From JBBARC01 sp040400005 (GTDB lineage Bacteria > Pseudomonadota > Alphaproteobacteria > Acetobacterales > Acetobacteraceae), in assembly GCA_040400005.1 (NCBI GenBank), contig JBBARC010000002.1, positions 66,244-130,243 on the forward strand: a DNA stretch of 64,000 bases. Direction: 5' to 3'. This document shows, piece by piece, positions 36,246 to 45,028 of this stretch. Made by a program: the position numbers and the translations under genes. The first letter of the stretch is position 1. Every line of letters begins with the position of its first letter. Below the pieces are notes generated by a model, which saw nothing but the letters and a program-made list of their open reading frames with translations, ran no database searches and was not told the DNA's origin.

Positions 36246-36404
36246 ATGTCAGCAGATACACCCAAATTAGCGGGCAACAGCCCCACCCAGCCTGTCACCA
36301 TCACTAGGCTATTGGCGGGTAAAACAGCCGCCGAGTGGCGCGCCCTTTATCGCGATGCCTATGATTGGGGCCCTGATTGTGGCCGCGAGGTAGTGCCCGA
36401 TTAA
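36246..36404 (+). CDS. Small hypothetical protein, 52 aa
   Basis: ATG 36246 preceded by GGGGGG 5 bases upstream. The product ends with RLLAGKTAAEWRALYRDAY followed by DWGPDCGREVVPD. The end resembles the toxin-binding tail of MazE/PemI-type antitoxins (LLAG...WGPPVGKEV), but the DNA-binding AbrB half is missing and no toxin gene follows. It lies 70 bp after the glycosyltransferase. Family not certain. Confidence 0.5.
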   Translation: MSADTPKLAGNSPTQPVTITRLLAGKTAAEWRALYRDAYDWGPDCGREVVPD

Positions 36405-36470
36405 ATCACCCACGCACGACTGGCGCAGCTACCCTGTGGCGGACCAAAGCCGCTGGCATAATACTCCGCC

Positions 36471-37142
36471 TCAGGCCCTCGTTGCTAACGCAAACCGCTC
36501 CGCCACCAGCAAATCGGCCCCCGGCGCCGCCTCGGTAAACACCGCCAGATCGCGCACCCAGCGCGGCCCGGCCAGCACGCCGGCAAAATGCGCCCGTGCT
36601 GCCGCCATCACGCCATCCTGTTCGCCAACCGCCAACCGCCGGGTTAGCGTCATGTGAAAGCACCAGCGTTCGCATACATACGGATACCCGTGCGCCGCCA
36701 GCAGCGCCTCACCCACCGCATCCAGCCCCGCCCCACGCCTACGCGCCAATTCCGCCGCATCCGGCTGCAACCGGTGCCGATCGGTCGCCCGCACCGCCGC
36801 CTCGGCCAAGGCCTGCATTTCTGCACAGGGTGCGGCCAATGTCAGCGCCAAAAAACCGTCAATCAGAGATACCTGCAGCGCCGGCAAAGCAAACGCCGCA
36901 CACCCATCCGCCACCCCGCGGGCGGCGGCCAAAAATTCATCCCAGCCGGTGGCAAGCCGCATCGGCGGGCGCAAGGTGGCGTGAAACCCGTAGCGCCGCG
37001 CATCGGCGGTTAGGCCCGAAAACCCCGCCACGTCACGCGCCACCAATGCCGCCCCGGTTTCCGCATCGCGCCCGAGCCAGGCACAGCCGGCCCGCCACAG
37101 CGCATCATCAACAGCCGGCGCCCAGTAAATCGCCGCCCGCAT
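36471..37142 (-). CDS. DUF1045 protein (2H phosphoesterase-like, phosphonate-associated)
   Basis: A 223-aa protein of DUF1045, often annotated as a phosphonate metabolism protein and related to the 2H phosphoesterases. The two His-x-Thr motifs that make the active site are visible: GFHATLRPP (His about 54) and CFHMTLTRRL (about 168). A cyclic phosphodiesterase role, like PhnPP1-type steps of ribose-phosphonate metabolism, is an inference. Its ATG overlaps the stop of phnM (ATGA), so the pair is translated together. Confidence 0.88.
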   Translation of the reverse strand: MRAAIYWAPAVDDALWRAGCAWLGRDAETGAALVARDVAGFSGLTADARRYGFHATLRPPMRLATGWDEFLAAARGVADGCAAFALPALQVSLIDGFLALTLAAPCAEMQALAEAAVRATDRHRLQPDAAELARRRGAGLDAVGEALLAAHGYPYVCERWCFHMTLTRRLAVGEQDGVMAAARAHFAGVLAGPRWVRDLAVFTEAAPGADLLVAERFALATRA

Positions 37143-38278
37143 CAAAACACCCGCACCCCAGCGCACCACGTGGCAACCACCACCGGCAGCCCATCGACCA
37201 GCCGCACCCGCACCAAATCAGCCCGCAAGCCCGGCACAATGCGCCCGCGATCGCTAAACCCTGCCATCGCGGCAGGTGCCGCACTGATCAGCCCCGCCGC
37301 ATCGCACAACTCCAAATCCCCGGCAGCCGCCAGTGCAAACGCCGCTTCTACCAGGGATGCCGGCACGTAATCGGACGCCAGCGCATCCACCAGGCCTGCG
37401 CGCACTAAATCGCGTACCGCCACGTTGCCGGTGTGCGACCCGCCGCGCACCACATTCGGCGCCCCGGCAATAATGCCTTGCCCGCCGGAACGGGCAACTT
37501 GGGCCGCCTCCAGGCTTACCGGAAATTCTGCAATACCAATGCCGAGCGCAATGTTTTCAGCAACTTCGGAGGCTGTGCGATCATCGTGGCTGGCTAGCAC
37601 CACGGGCAACCCGGCAAGCAGCGTTAGCAAGGCTGCCCGATTGGCCTCGCGCATTGCCGCGCGCTGGGCTGCCAGCACGGCAATGCGCTGCTCGGTCACT
37701 TCCGCGCGCTCCCCATCACCCAGGCGCATCACCCGGTAGCGCGCCACATCGGCATACTGCCCATACCCTGGCGTGTGATCCATCAAGCTGACCATACGCA
37801 AGCCCGGGTGGTGCAGCGCCACCGCCAGCTTTGCCAGCATGTCGGTTGCCGGCAATTCACAGCGCAAATGCAAAAAATGCTCAACCCGCAGCACATCGTG
37901 CAAGGCCTGCAAATCCGCCGCCCCTTCGACATAAGTACGATGGCGATCCTCGTCAAAACCCAGATCGCCGACACACAGCGAATCAAACACTGTGGTGACG
38001 CCGGCGGCCGCACAATGGGCATCGTGCATTATCATGGCCGATCGCGACGGCCAGCGGGTTTTTTGCCGCGGCTGCACCTGGCGTTCCAAATTATCGGTGT
38101 GCAGATCAACCGCCCCGGGCAACACAAAATCGCCCTGGCAATCGATGACGGGACAGTCAAACAGCCCGGAGGGATCAAACTGCCCACCCACCCGCTCGAT
38201 CGCGCGGCCAAACGCCACCGCGCCACGCACAACCGCGCCCGGCAACACAAGGCGGGCGTTGGTCAGCACAGAGCGCAT
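37142..38278 (-). CDS. phnM: Alpha-D-ribose 1-methylphosphonate 5-triphosphate diphosphatase
   Basis: A 378-aa amidohydrolase-fold enzyme of the C-P lyase pathway, which removes pyrophosphate from ribose 1-alkylphosphonate 5-triphosphate. Features are VLPGAVDLHTDNLERQVQPR (metal His/Asp near residue 60), SAMIMHDAHCAAAGVTT, MDHTPGYGQY, LASHDDRTASEVAEN, and the C-terminal ASDYVPASLVEAAF. These are characteristic of PhnM. The start at 38278 has a short GGA site. No phnG-L, phnJ or transport genes are in the window, so the core lyase must be elsewhere or absent. A tRNA-Asn lies upstream. Confidence 0.93.
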   Translation of the reverse strand: MRSVLTNARLVLPGAVVRGAVAFGRAIERVGGQFDPSGLFDCPVIDCQGDFVLPGAVDLHTDNLERQVQPRQKTRWPSRSAMIMHDAHCAAAGVTTVFDSLCVGDLGFDEDRHRTYVEGAADLQALHDVLRVEHFLHLRCELPATDMLAKLAVALHHPGLRMVSLMDHTPGYGQYADVARYRVMRLGDGERAEVTEQRIAVLAAQRAAMREANRAALLTLLAGLPVVLASHDDRTASEVAENIALGIGIAEFPVSLEAAQVARSGGQGIIAGAPNVVRGGSHTGNVAVRDLVRAGLVDALASDYVPASLVEAAFALAAAGDLELCDAAGLISAAPAAMAGFSDRGRIVPGLRADLVRVRLVDGLPVVVATWCAGVRVF

Positions 38279-38340
38279 GGTCACATCCGGGTCGCCTGCA
38301 AGGCTTGCACCAGACCGGCACGCCGCACGGAGAAAAAGGG

Positions 38341-38416
38341 TGGCTCCCGAAGTAGGACTCGAACCTACGACAAAGCGATTAACAGTCGCTTGCTCTACCA
38401 ACTGAGCTATTCGGGA
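38341..38416 (-). tRNA. tRNA-Asn (anticodon GTT)
   Basis: Acceptor TCCCGAA from 38416, D-arm GCTC/GAGC, anticodon stem AGCGA/TCGCT around the loop CTGTTAA, T-arm GTAGG/CCTAC with TTCGAGT, acceptor TTCGGGA, discriminator G and an encoded CCA at 38341-38343. Confidence 0.97.
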
Positions 38417-38651
38417 CCCGTTCGCCGGCTATAGCCAACCCGCCCGGCCCGGTAAACCCCCAACTGTCACATCGCCACAAACCAACGCATCCGGGCCAAA
38501 GCATCCAGGCCAAAGCATCAGGGCTTGACCCCAACCGCCACAGCAGGCAAAACCCGCGTTCGCCGGGCGTCGGGTGACGCGCCGGTTTTACTGTTTTTCC
38601 ACGGTGATGCTGCCCATCAGCAAGGCAGCCCGTGGCCGTTAGAGGTGCGTG

Positions 38652-38819
38652 ATGGCTAAGAGTAACGTGGTGCAGATCAGGTTGGTGTCGACCGCGGAGA
38701 CGGGTTATTTCTACGTCACCAAGAAAAACGCCCGCACCAAAACCGCCAAAATGGAATTCAAAAAATACGATCCCGTGGTGCGCAAACACGTCGTGTTCAA
38801 AGAAGCTAAAATTAAGTAA
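38652..38819 (+). CDS. rpmG: 50S ribosomal protein L33
   Basis: A 55-aa basic protein, MAKSNVVQIRLVSTAETGYF at the start, then YVTKKNARTK and KYDPVVRKHVVFKEAKIK. This is the proteobacterial, cysteine-free form of L33 (no CxxC zinc pairs), a component of the large ribosomal subunit near the E site. Start ATG 38652. It stands alone, with a strong terminator 52 bases after the stop. Confidence 0.97.
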   Translation: MAKSNVVQIRLVSTAETGYFYVTKKNARTKTAKMEFKKYDPVVRKHVVFKEAKIK

Positions 38820-38870
38820 TCCGCCCCGCCCCTTTTGTCGGGCGGGTCCATTTGCTGTCATCTAATCTTC

Positions 38871-38902
38871 ACGGCCGGGGTGCTTACCACCCGGCCGTTT
38901 TG
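38871..38902 (+). terminator. Rho-independent terminator downstream of rpmG
   Basis: ACGGCCGGG (38871-38879) pairs perfectly with CCCGGCCGT (38890-38898), followed by TTT. A weaker GC hairpin (CCGCCC/GGGCGG) lies just before it at 38821-38845. Confidence 0.85.
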
Positions 38903-38976
38903 CGTGGCACAGGGATGTGGTTTGGTCGGGGGTAAAACCCAAACCAAAATCACCCAACCCCTGGGATATCCCCGCC

Positions 38977-39588
38977 ATGTCGCACACCCTTAACGTTGAT
39001 CAACGCCCGCAAAGTTTTGGCGCAAGCGTTGCTAATGCCGGGCTATTTTTTCGCCGTTGGATGGCAAACCCACTGCAAATGGGCTCCATCGTGCCATCAT
39101 CGCAATCGCTATGCAGCCGCGTGGTGCGCCACATGCACATCACCCCCGGCCAGGCCGTGCTGGAACTCGGCGCCGGCACCGGGGTGATTAGCCGCGCCAT
39201 GGTCAACCATGGCCTGCCGCCAGAAAAACTTTTCGTGGTTGAAATCGTGCCCGAAATGGCAACCCACCTGCGCCAGGCCCTGCCCGGCGCTAACGTGATC
39301 GAAGGCGATGCCCGCGAATTGGCCGATCTCATCCCGCAACACTGGCACGGCAAAATCAGCACCGTGGTCTGCGGTATCCCGCTGGTGCTGCTGCCATTAG
39401 CCCAGCAACGCCGCTTTATCGACGCCATCGAATCGGTCGCCCCGGGCGTCGGCTTCCTGCACTTCAGCTACTGCGTCACATCCCCCCTGCCCTACAAAAA
39501 ACACGCGCTGACCGCCAAACGCGAAGCCTGGACGCCGCTGAATTTCCCCCCCGCTTCCGTGTGGCGCTACACACCCACTGGCCTGTAG
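38977..39588 (+). CDS. PmtA-like phospholipid N-methyltransferase family protein
   Basis: A 203-aa class I SAM methyltransferase. Motif I is AVLELGAGTGVISRAMV (about residues 61-77), with VIEGDARELADL and the family-typical motif VVCGIPLVLLPLAQQRRF. The N-terminal FRRWMANPLQMGSIVPSSQS resembles the membrane-association region of PmtA, which converts phosphatidylethanolamine towards phosphatidylcholine. The true substrate is not proven; lysophospholipid and rRNA-type relatives are similar. A nested palindromic element follows within 6 bases of the stop. Confidence 0.82.
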   Translation: MSHTLNVDQRPQSFGASVANAGLFFRRWMANPLQMGSIVPSSQSLCSRVVRHMHITPGQAVLELGAGTGVISRAMVNHGLPPEKLFVVEIVPEMATHLRQALPGANVIEGDARELADLIPQHWHGKISTVVCGIPLVLLPLAQQRRFIDAIESVAPGVGFLHFSYCVTSPLPYKKHALTAKREAWTPLNFPPASVWRYTPTGL

Positions 39589-39593
39589 GGAAA

Positions 39594-39724
39594 AGGCCAA
39601 GACAAGAAGAAAAAGAAACAAAAAGACTTTGTATGCTGGTCCTGGGGCAACGCAGCCACCGCGACCTCCGCACCAACATGATAAACGTCTTTTGCTTCTT
39701 TTCTTCAGAAAAGAAGACCTTTCC
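39594..39724. repeat. Nested palindromic element, copy E
   Basis: Full copy with the core forward (CCTGGGGCAACGCAGCCACC). The left arm is shortened by a few bases (its small hairpin is lost: AAGAAGAAAAAGAAAC), while the right arm is intact. It fills the space between the convergent methyltransferase and Do protease stop codons. Confidence 0.88.
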
Positions 39725-39737
39725 TAGCAATCCTTAC

Positions 39738-41282
39738 CTAAGGTGCCCCATCCCCACTATCGCCATCAGGCTGGTCCCCGCCACCAATCTGAGCGCCGAT
39801 AAACAGCGGTTGGCCATTGCGCAGGATGCGTAGCACCACGGCCTGGGCAGGGTTGGCGGCAATGGCGGCGCGAATGGCCCGGGCTGCCTCGGCGGGCGTG
39901 GATACCGCTTTATCACCTACGCCGGTGATTAGGTCGCCGGCTTGCAGGCCGGCCGATTCGGCGGGTGATCCGGGTTTGATCTCGGTAATAATGGCTCCGC
40001 GGGCGCTATCGGCCAGGTTGAGCTGCTGACGTAGCTGCGGCGTGATAGGGGAGAGATTGACCCCCAACCCGCCGGAGCCACCTTCGCCGTTATCGCCAAC
40101 GCCGGCGGCACCTTGATCGGCGGCAAGGGTAGTGACGGTGACATCCAACGATTCAGCCGCGCCGTTGCGGATGATTTTTAAGGACGCGTGGCTGCCGGGA
40201 ACGACGCCCGCAATGGCGATGGCCAGTTCTTTGGGCGATCCCACTTTGGTGCCGTTCACGCCGAGGATCACATCGCGCGGTTGCAGCCCGGCGCGGGCGG
40301 CGGGGCTATCGGGTTCTACACCGGCAACCAGGGCGCCGCGATCTTCGTTATCCGCCTCAGGCAATTTCAGTGCGCCGGCCATGGCGCTGGTGACTGGCTG
40401 GGTTTCAACACCGATATAGCCGCGGGTGACATGGCCGGATTTTTTTAACTGCGCGACGATGGCTTTCACCGTGTTGGACGGGATGGCAAAGCCAATGCCG
40501 ACCGAGCCACCCGATGGCGAGGTGATGGCGGTGTTAACCCCGACCACTTTGCCATCCTGATTAAACAGCGGCCCGCCGGAATTGCCTGGGTTGATGGCGG
40601 CATCGACCTGCATAAAACTGTCGTATGGCCCTTCGCCAATGTCGCGGCCCAAGGCCGAGACAATACCCAAGGTGACCGACCCGCCGAGGCCGAACGGGTT
40701 ACCAACGGCGACAACCCAGGCGCCTGGTTCGGCGGCGCTAGAATCACCCAGCAAAATAAAAGGCAGGCGTTTTTTTGAGGTAATTTTCAACACTGCCAGA
40801 TCGGTGCGGGCATCGCGGCCGAGGATTTTGGCGGGCAATTCGGTGCCATCGGCCAGGGTGACTGTCACCGAAGTGGCACCTTTCACCACGTGGTTATTGG
40901 TCACCACGGTGCCATCGGCATCAATGATAAAGCCCGACCCGCGGGCTTCGGTGGTGCGTGGCCGGCTCGGCTGGGCCTGGCCGAACGGCACGCCGGGGAA
41001 GGGGAAGCCGGGAAAGCCGGGGAACCCGCCCTGCATCTGCGGCTGTTCATCGGCGGGGACGCGCATTTTGCTGGTGATCGACACCACCGCGGGTTTGACC
41101 TGTTTTACCAAGGCGACGAAATCCGGCAGCGCGTGGGGCAGCTCGGTTGGCTGAATAGCGCCTTCGTGCTGGGCGGCGTCGCCGGCGAAGGCGGGCAGCG
41201 GGGCACTGAGAATTACGGTCAGGGCGGCGGTGGAGGCAAGCAGGGTGGCGGTCAGGCGGCGGTGTTTGGTGCGGGGGGCCAT
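39738..41282 (-). CDS. Do family periplasmic serine protease (DegP/DegQ-like)
   Basis: A 514-aa HtrA protease/chaperone. A signal peptide (residues 1-33, ending PAFAGDA) is followed by the trypsin-like domain with His in VVTNNHVVKGATSV, Asp in ARTDLAVLKITSK, and Ser in NPGNSGGPLFNQDGKV. Two PDZ domains come after (about 305-395 and 415-500), ending with AVVLRILRNGQPLFIGAQIG. It would degrade or refold misfolded envelope proteins. I use ATG 41282 with GGAG upstream; the longer frame adds residues without similarity. Divergent from phaC. Confidence 0.95.
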   Translation of the reverse strand: MAPRTKHRRLTATLLASTAALTVILSAPLPAFAGDAAQHEGAIQPTELPHALPDFVALVKQVKPAVVSITSKMRVPADEQPQMQGGFPGFPGFPFPGVPFGQAQPSRPRTTEARGSGFIIDADGTVVTNNHVVKGATSVTVTLADGTELPAKILGRDARTDLAVLKITSKKRLPFILLGDSSAAEPGAWVVAVGNPFGLGGSVTLGIVSALGRDIGEGPYDSFMQVDAAINPGNSGGPLFNQDGKVVGVNTAITSPSGGSVGIGFAIPSNTVKAIVAQLKKSGHVTRGYIGVETQPVTSAMAGALKLPEADNEDRGALVAGVEPDSPAARAGLQPRDVILGVNGTKVGSPKELAIAIAGVVPGSHASLKIIRNGAAESLDVTVTTLAADQGAAGVGDNGEGGSGGLGVNLSPITPQLRQQLNLADSARGAIITEIKPGSPAESAGLQAGDLITGVGDKAVSTPAEAARAIRAAIAANPAQAVVLRILRNGQPLFIGAQIGGGDQPDGDSGDGAP

Positions 41283-41496
41283 GTGGTCTCCGGTGGTTGC
41301 GTTTAGTGGTGGGGCCGTACGGCCGCGACGAGGCCCAATAACCCTAACCCACCAAACCGCAGCCTGACAGGGCGATGAAATGAACGTCATGCGGCGCCCG
41401 CGGTGGCCCGCCTCGGCCAGCCCCCGTCTGCCCTACTGCCTCAACCGTTTGCGCCGGCGCGGGATTAGGGCAATGTCGTGGCCAGGGAGACTGAAC

Positions 41497-43185
41497 ATGA
41501 CAAAAACTGGTATTGAGCTAACCGGCGAACCCGACGAAACCACCGTGGCGCTTAACCCGCTGGTGGGGGTGGCGCGCGAAGATTTGCTCGGCGCGGTGGC
41601 GATGATGCTGCGCGAAACCGCCGGCAAGCCGGTGAACACGCTCAAACACATGGGCAAGCTGGGCGGCGAAGTGGTGCGCATTGTCAGCAACCGGTCTGAT
41701 CTGCAACCCGAAAAGGGCGACAAGCGATTCGCCGACCCCGCCTGGCGCACCAACCCGTTTTACCGGGCCGGCATGCAATATTATTTGGCCGTACGCAAAG
41801 GCATGGGCGATTGGATGGCCGATCTGGATTTTGACGAAACCGAGCGCGCGCGGGCGAGCTTTGTAACCGGCATGATCATGGATAGCCTGGCGCCGACCAA
41901 CGCGCTGCTGGGCAACCCATCGGCACTAAAGCGGGCGTTTGAAACCAATGGAGGGTCACTGCTGCGCGGCCTGAGACACGCTTACGAAGACATGACCCAA
42001 AACGATGGCATTGTTAGCCAGGTTGATAAACGCCCGTTCAAGGTGGGCGAAAATCTGGCAACATCGAAAGGTGCTGTTGTATACCGCACCGAAATGATGG
42101 AGCTACTGCAGTATGCGCCGGCCACCGATGAGGTTTACGAAACCCCGCTGCTGATTATTCCGCCACAAATCAACAAAGCGTATGTCAACGATCTCACGCC
42201 GCAAAAAAGTATTATCCGGCTGCTGACGGCGAGTAAAATTCAGCCGTTTATGGTGAGCTGGCGTAACCCTACCGCCGAACATCGCGATTGGGGCTTGGAT
42301 GATTATGTGCGCGAATTGGTGACCGCCATTGCGGTAATTTGCGAGATCACTGGCAGCGCCAAGATCAATATCTCGGGCGCGTGTTCGGGCGGCATAACGG
42401 CCGCAACTTTGCTGAGCAAATTGGCGGCTAGCCACGATGACCGCATCAATGCCGCAACCTTGATGGTGTGCGTGCTTGATCCCCAGCGCAACGATAGCAC
42501 TACCGGTGCGCTGGTATCCGATCACGGCATTGAACTGGCGCGTCAGCGTTCGGCAAAATCTGGTGTGCTATCAGGGGCATCACTGTCACGCACGTTTGCC
42601 TGGCTGCGGCCGAACGATTTGGTGTGGAATTACGTGATCAACAATTACCTGCATGGCGATGACCCGCCGGCATTTGATGTGCTGTTCTGGAATAACGATT
42701 CAACCAATTTGCCGGCGCGTTTGCATTCCGATTATCTGGATGTGTATCAGCACCAGCCGTTTTCCAACCCCGGCAAAGTAAAAATCGCCGATCATTTGGT
42801 GGATCTGACCAAGGTGACGCAGGATATTTTTGTGGTGGCCGGGGTTACCGATCATATCACGCCGTGGAAAGCGTGTTACCGGCTAACCCAGTTGGTGGGG
42901 TCGCCCAATGTTGAATTTGTTCTGTCCCAAGCGGGCCACATTCAGGCGCTACTAAACCCGCCGGGCAACCCAAAAGCAAAATATTTCAAAAGCGACAAAC
43001 GCCCACCCGCCGATGTTGATGCCTGGCTTGCCAATGATGCGCGCGAACATGCGGGATCGTGGTGGCCATTATGGGCAAGCTGGCTGCAAGCGCATTCGGC
43101 TGTTGTGAAGGCCGCACCCGCAACCGTGGGATCGGCCGCGCACCCCGCCGGCGATGCCGCCCCCGGCCATTACGCCTTTACCTGA
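41497..43185 (+). CDS. phaC: Class I poly(3-hydroxyalkanoate) synthase
   Basis: A 562-aa polymerase that joins (R)-3-hydroxyacyl-CoA units into PHA/PHB granules. The N-terminal domain includes FADPAWRTNPFYRAGMQYY. The catalytic core has the modified lipase box GACSGG (Cys about residue 295), SWRNPTAEHRDWGLDDYV, and the Asp/His pair near VVAGVTDHITPWKACY and LSQAGHIQALLNPP. Length fits class I (single-subunit) synthases. Start 41497 has AGGGAGA upstream. The depolymerase follows 16 bp after the stop. No phasin or phaR in the window. Confidence 0.95.
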   Translation: MTKTGIELTGEPDETTVALNPLVGVAREDLLGAVAMMLRETAGKPVNTLKHMGKLGGEVVRIVSNRSDLQPEKGDKRFADPAWRTNPFYRAGMQYYLAVRKGMGDWMADLDFDETERARASFVTGMIMDSLAPTNALLGNPSALKRAFETNGGSLLRGLRHAYEDMTQNDGIVSQVDKRPFKVGENLATSKGAVVYRTEMMELLQYAPATDEVYETPLLIIPPQINKAYVNDLTPQKSIIRLLTASKIQPFMVSWRNPTAEHRDWGLDDYVRELVTAIAVICEITGSAKINISGACSGGITAATLLSKLAASHDDRINAATLMVCVLDPQRNDSTTGALVSDHGIELARQRSAKSGVLSGASLSRTFAWLRPNDLVWNYVINNYLHGDDPPAFDVLFWNNDSTNLPARLHSDYLDVYQHQPFSNPGKVKIADHLVDLTKVTQDIFVVAGVTDHITPWKACYRLTQLVGSPNVEFVLSQAGHIQALLNPPGNPKAKYFKSDKRPPADVDAWLANDAREHAGSWWPLWASWLQAHSAVVKAAPATVGSAAHPAGDAAPGHYAFT

Positions 43186-43201
43186 GCCAAAGGATTTTCT
43201 C

Positions 43202-44089
43202 GTGCCGCATAACGTCACCCGCCTACACGCCCCGCCGCGCGCGCCGCACATTCAAACCATGCAAGCGTGGGGCCGCAAGTTTCGTGTGGCGGTGTGGCAA
43301 GCGCAAGCCCGCCCAGGGCACGAGCCGGGCCGGCCGTTGTTATTTTTTAACGGCATCGGCGCCAATATGGAATTGATGGCGCCGTTGGCTGCGTGGCTGC
43401 CCGATCGCGATATTATTACCTTTGATATGCCGGGTGTGGGTGGATCGCCCAACCCGCTTATTCCGTACCGGTCGTGGAGCATGGCACTGTGCGCCACGCG
43501 CCTGCTTAACCTGCTTGGTTACAAAGACAAAGTTGACGTGATGGGGGTAAGCTGGGGCGGCGCCATGGCGCAGCAATTTACCTTTCAGCATGCCGATCGT
43601 GTGGGCAAACTGGTGCTGGCGGCAACCACCGCCGGCATGTTGATGGTGCCCGGCAACCCGCGCGCCCTGGTAAAAATGGCCAACCCGCGGCGCTATGTTG
43701 ACCCCAACTATATGCGGGCGAATTTCGAAACCCTATATGGCGACGAACTGGGCGATAGCGACCACACGCATAATCTGCGCGCCCCATCACAGCGCGGCTA
43801 TTTGTATCAGCTTGGCGCCATGGCGGGCTGGACCAGCGCGTTTTTTCTGCCGTTTTTGCAGCAAAAAACCCTGGTGATTATGGGCGAAGATGATCAGATC
43901 GTACCCCTGGTGAATGGCCGATTTTTGGCCGGGCTTATTCCACGCGGCCGGCTAGAAGTGGTGCCGGGCGGGCATTTGTTTATGGTAACCAAGCCGAGCA
44001 GTTCCATCCCACTGATCGATGCGTTTCTCGCCGAACCGGATGTGGACGTAATGGTTGGCGCCACGCCCGGTGTGCGGTTGAGCGCTTGA
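43202..44089 (+). CDS. phaZ: Alpha/beta hydrolase, PHA depolymerase (PhaZ) family
   Basis: A 295-aa alpha/beta hydrolase resembling intracellular medium-chain PHA depolymerases. The nucleophile motif is VMGVSWGGAMAQQF (Ser about 120), with the oxyanion stretch LLFFNGIGANMELM and FDMPGVGGSPNP. Asp is in IMGEDDQIVP and His in VVPGGHLFMVTKP. I prefer GTG 43202 because AAAGGA lies 7 bases upstream; an ATG at 43154 is in frame but overlaps phaC and lacks a ribosome site. Context beside phaC supports polymer mobilisation; assignment of the symbol is by family and neighbourhood. Confidence 0.85.
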   Translation: MPHNVTRLHAPPRAPHIQTMQAWGRKFRVAVWQAQARPGHEPGRPLLFFNGIGANMELMAPLAAWLPDRDIITFDMPGVGGSPNPLIPYRSWSMALCATRLLNLLGYKDKVDVMGVSWGGAMAQQFTFQHADRVGKLVLAATTAGMLMVPGNPRALVKMANPRRYVDPNYMRANFETLYGDELGDSDHTHNLRAPSQRGYLYQLGAMAGWTSAFFLPFLQQKTLVIMGEDDQIVPLVNGRFLAGLIPRGRLEVVPGGHLFMVTKPSSSIPLIDAFLAEPDVDVMVGATPGVRLSA

Positions 44090-44339
44090 ACTTAGCGTCG
44101 CGCGCCGGATACTGTTAGGCACCGGCGGGCGGGATTGAGCCCCTGCCCCGCGGTCAGGCTGCCACTCTTTGCCGGTAGAGTATTGACACGATGGCGGTGG
44201 GTGCAGGCGGCAGGCCGTCGCGTAGGACGCCACCTGTTCTGGCCGTTTTTCCTGGCATCTTTGAACAAGCAAGCCGTTTCTGGATAGGTTTTTGATATAA
44301 CCTTGCAACAATTTCTGCCCGCGTCAAAATAAACCGATC

Positions 44340-44951
44340 ATGATAAAACTCAATACATTTAGCATAGCATCTGCCTTGGTGCTGGCCCTGGTGTTGGCTG
44401 TGGCTGGCGCGCCCATGGCGGCCCGCGCCCAGATCATTGTGCCCAGCCTTGCTGGCGATTACGAAACGCTCACCGAAAAAGCCGCCATCACCGCGATAAA
44501 CCCGGCCACACGCATGGTCACCCTAAAAGGCCCCGACGGCGCCGAGATTGCCATGAAGGCAGGCCCCGAAGTGCATAATTTTAGCCAGATCAAAGTGGGC
44601 GACACGGTGAATGCGGTGTACGCTCAGTCTGTGCACTTCAAACTGCACGCGGCCGGCACCAAAGCACCTGATATGAGCGTCGCTTCGGCCGCAGGTGCCG
44701 CCAAACCCGGCGCCAAGCCAGGCGCCGGTGCCGTGCAGCAAACTGTGGTGACGTTAAGTATCGCCGCCGTTGATATGGATGCGAAAACGGTGGATTTGGT
44801 GCCCGAAAATGGTGGCCCGGTGCAAACCCTTCACGTGCGCGAAGCCCCGCGCCAAGCGATGCTAAAACACGTCAAGCCGGGTGACCTGCTTACCATCGTT
44901 TACACCGAGGCTTTTGCGCTGTCGGTGCAACCGGCAGCAAGCGCCGATTAA
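44340..44951 (+). CDS. Hypothetical periplasmic protein with internal duplication
   Basis: A 203-aa protein with a signal peptide (residues 1-30, ending AARAQ). Two similar beta-rich units follow: about 48-100 (ITAINPATRMVTLKGPDG ... KVGDTVNAVYAQSVHFKL) and 138-195 (LSIAAVDMDAKTVDLVPENG ... KPGDLLTIVYTEAFALSV), joined by an Ala/Gly/Pro linker. The pattern resembles small OB-like or DUF5666-type modules. Function unknown to me. No good ribosome site before ATG 44340. The 250-bp gap before it holds no gene. A hairpin follows. Confidence 0.8.
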   Translation: MIKLNTFSIASALVLALVLAVAGAPMAARAQIIVPSLAGDYETLTEKAAITAINPATRMVTLKGPDGAEIAMKAGPEVHNFSQIKVGDTVNAVYAQSVHFKLHAAGTKAPDMSVASAAGAAKPGAKPGAGAVQQTVVTLSIAAVDMDAKTVDLVPENGGPVQTLHVREAPRQAMLKHVKPGDLLTIVYTEAFALSVQPAASAD

Positions 44952-45001
44952 GCGTTGCTGATGGTTTCAGTCTAAACCCTATCGGTTTTTAAACAGTGGT
45001 A

Positions 45002-45026
45002 CCGCCGAATGCCCAGCATTCGGCGG
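45002..45026. terminator. Bidirectional hairpin terminator
   Basis: A perfect 11-bp stem, CCGCCGAATGC and GCATTCGGCGG, with a 3-base loop, between convergent genes ending at 44951 and 45029. The + side is followed by CTTCATTTGTTT, a weak T-rich stretch. Confidence 0.75.
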
Positions 45027-45028
45027 CT

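Noticed and set aside
41380..41496. Upstream extension of phaC
   Set aside because: The added residues are Arg/Pro-rich with no match; ATG 41497 has the ribosome site.
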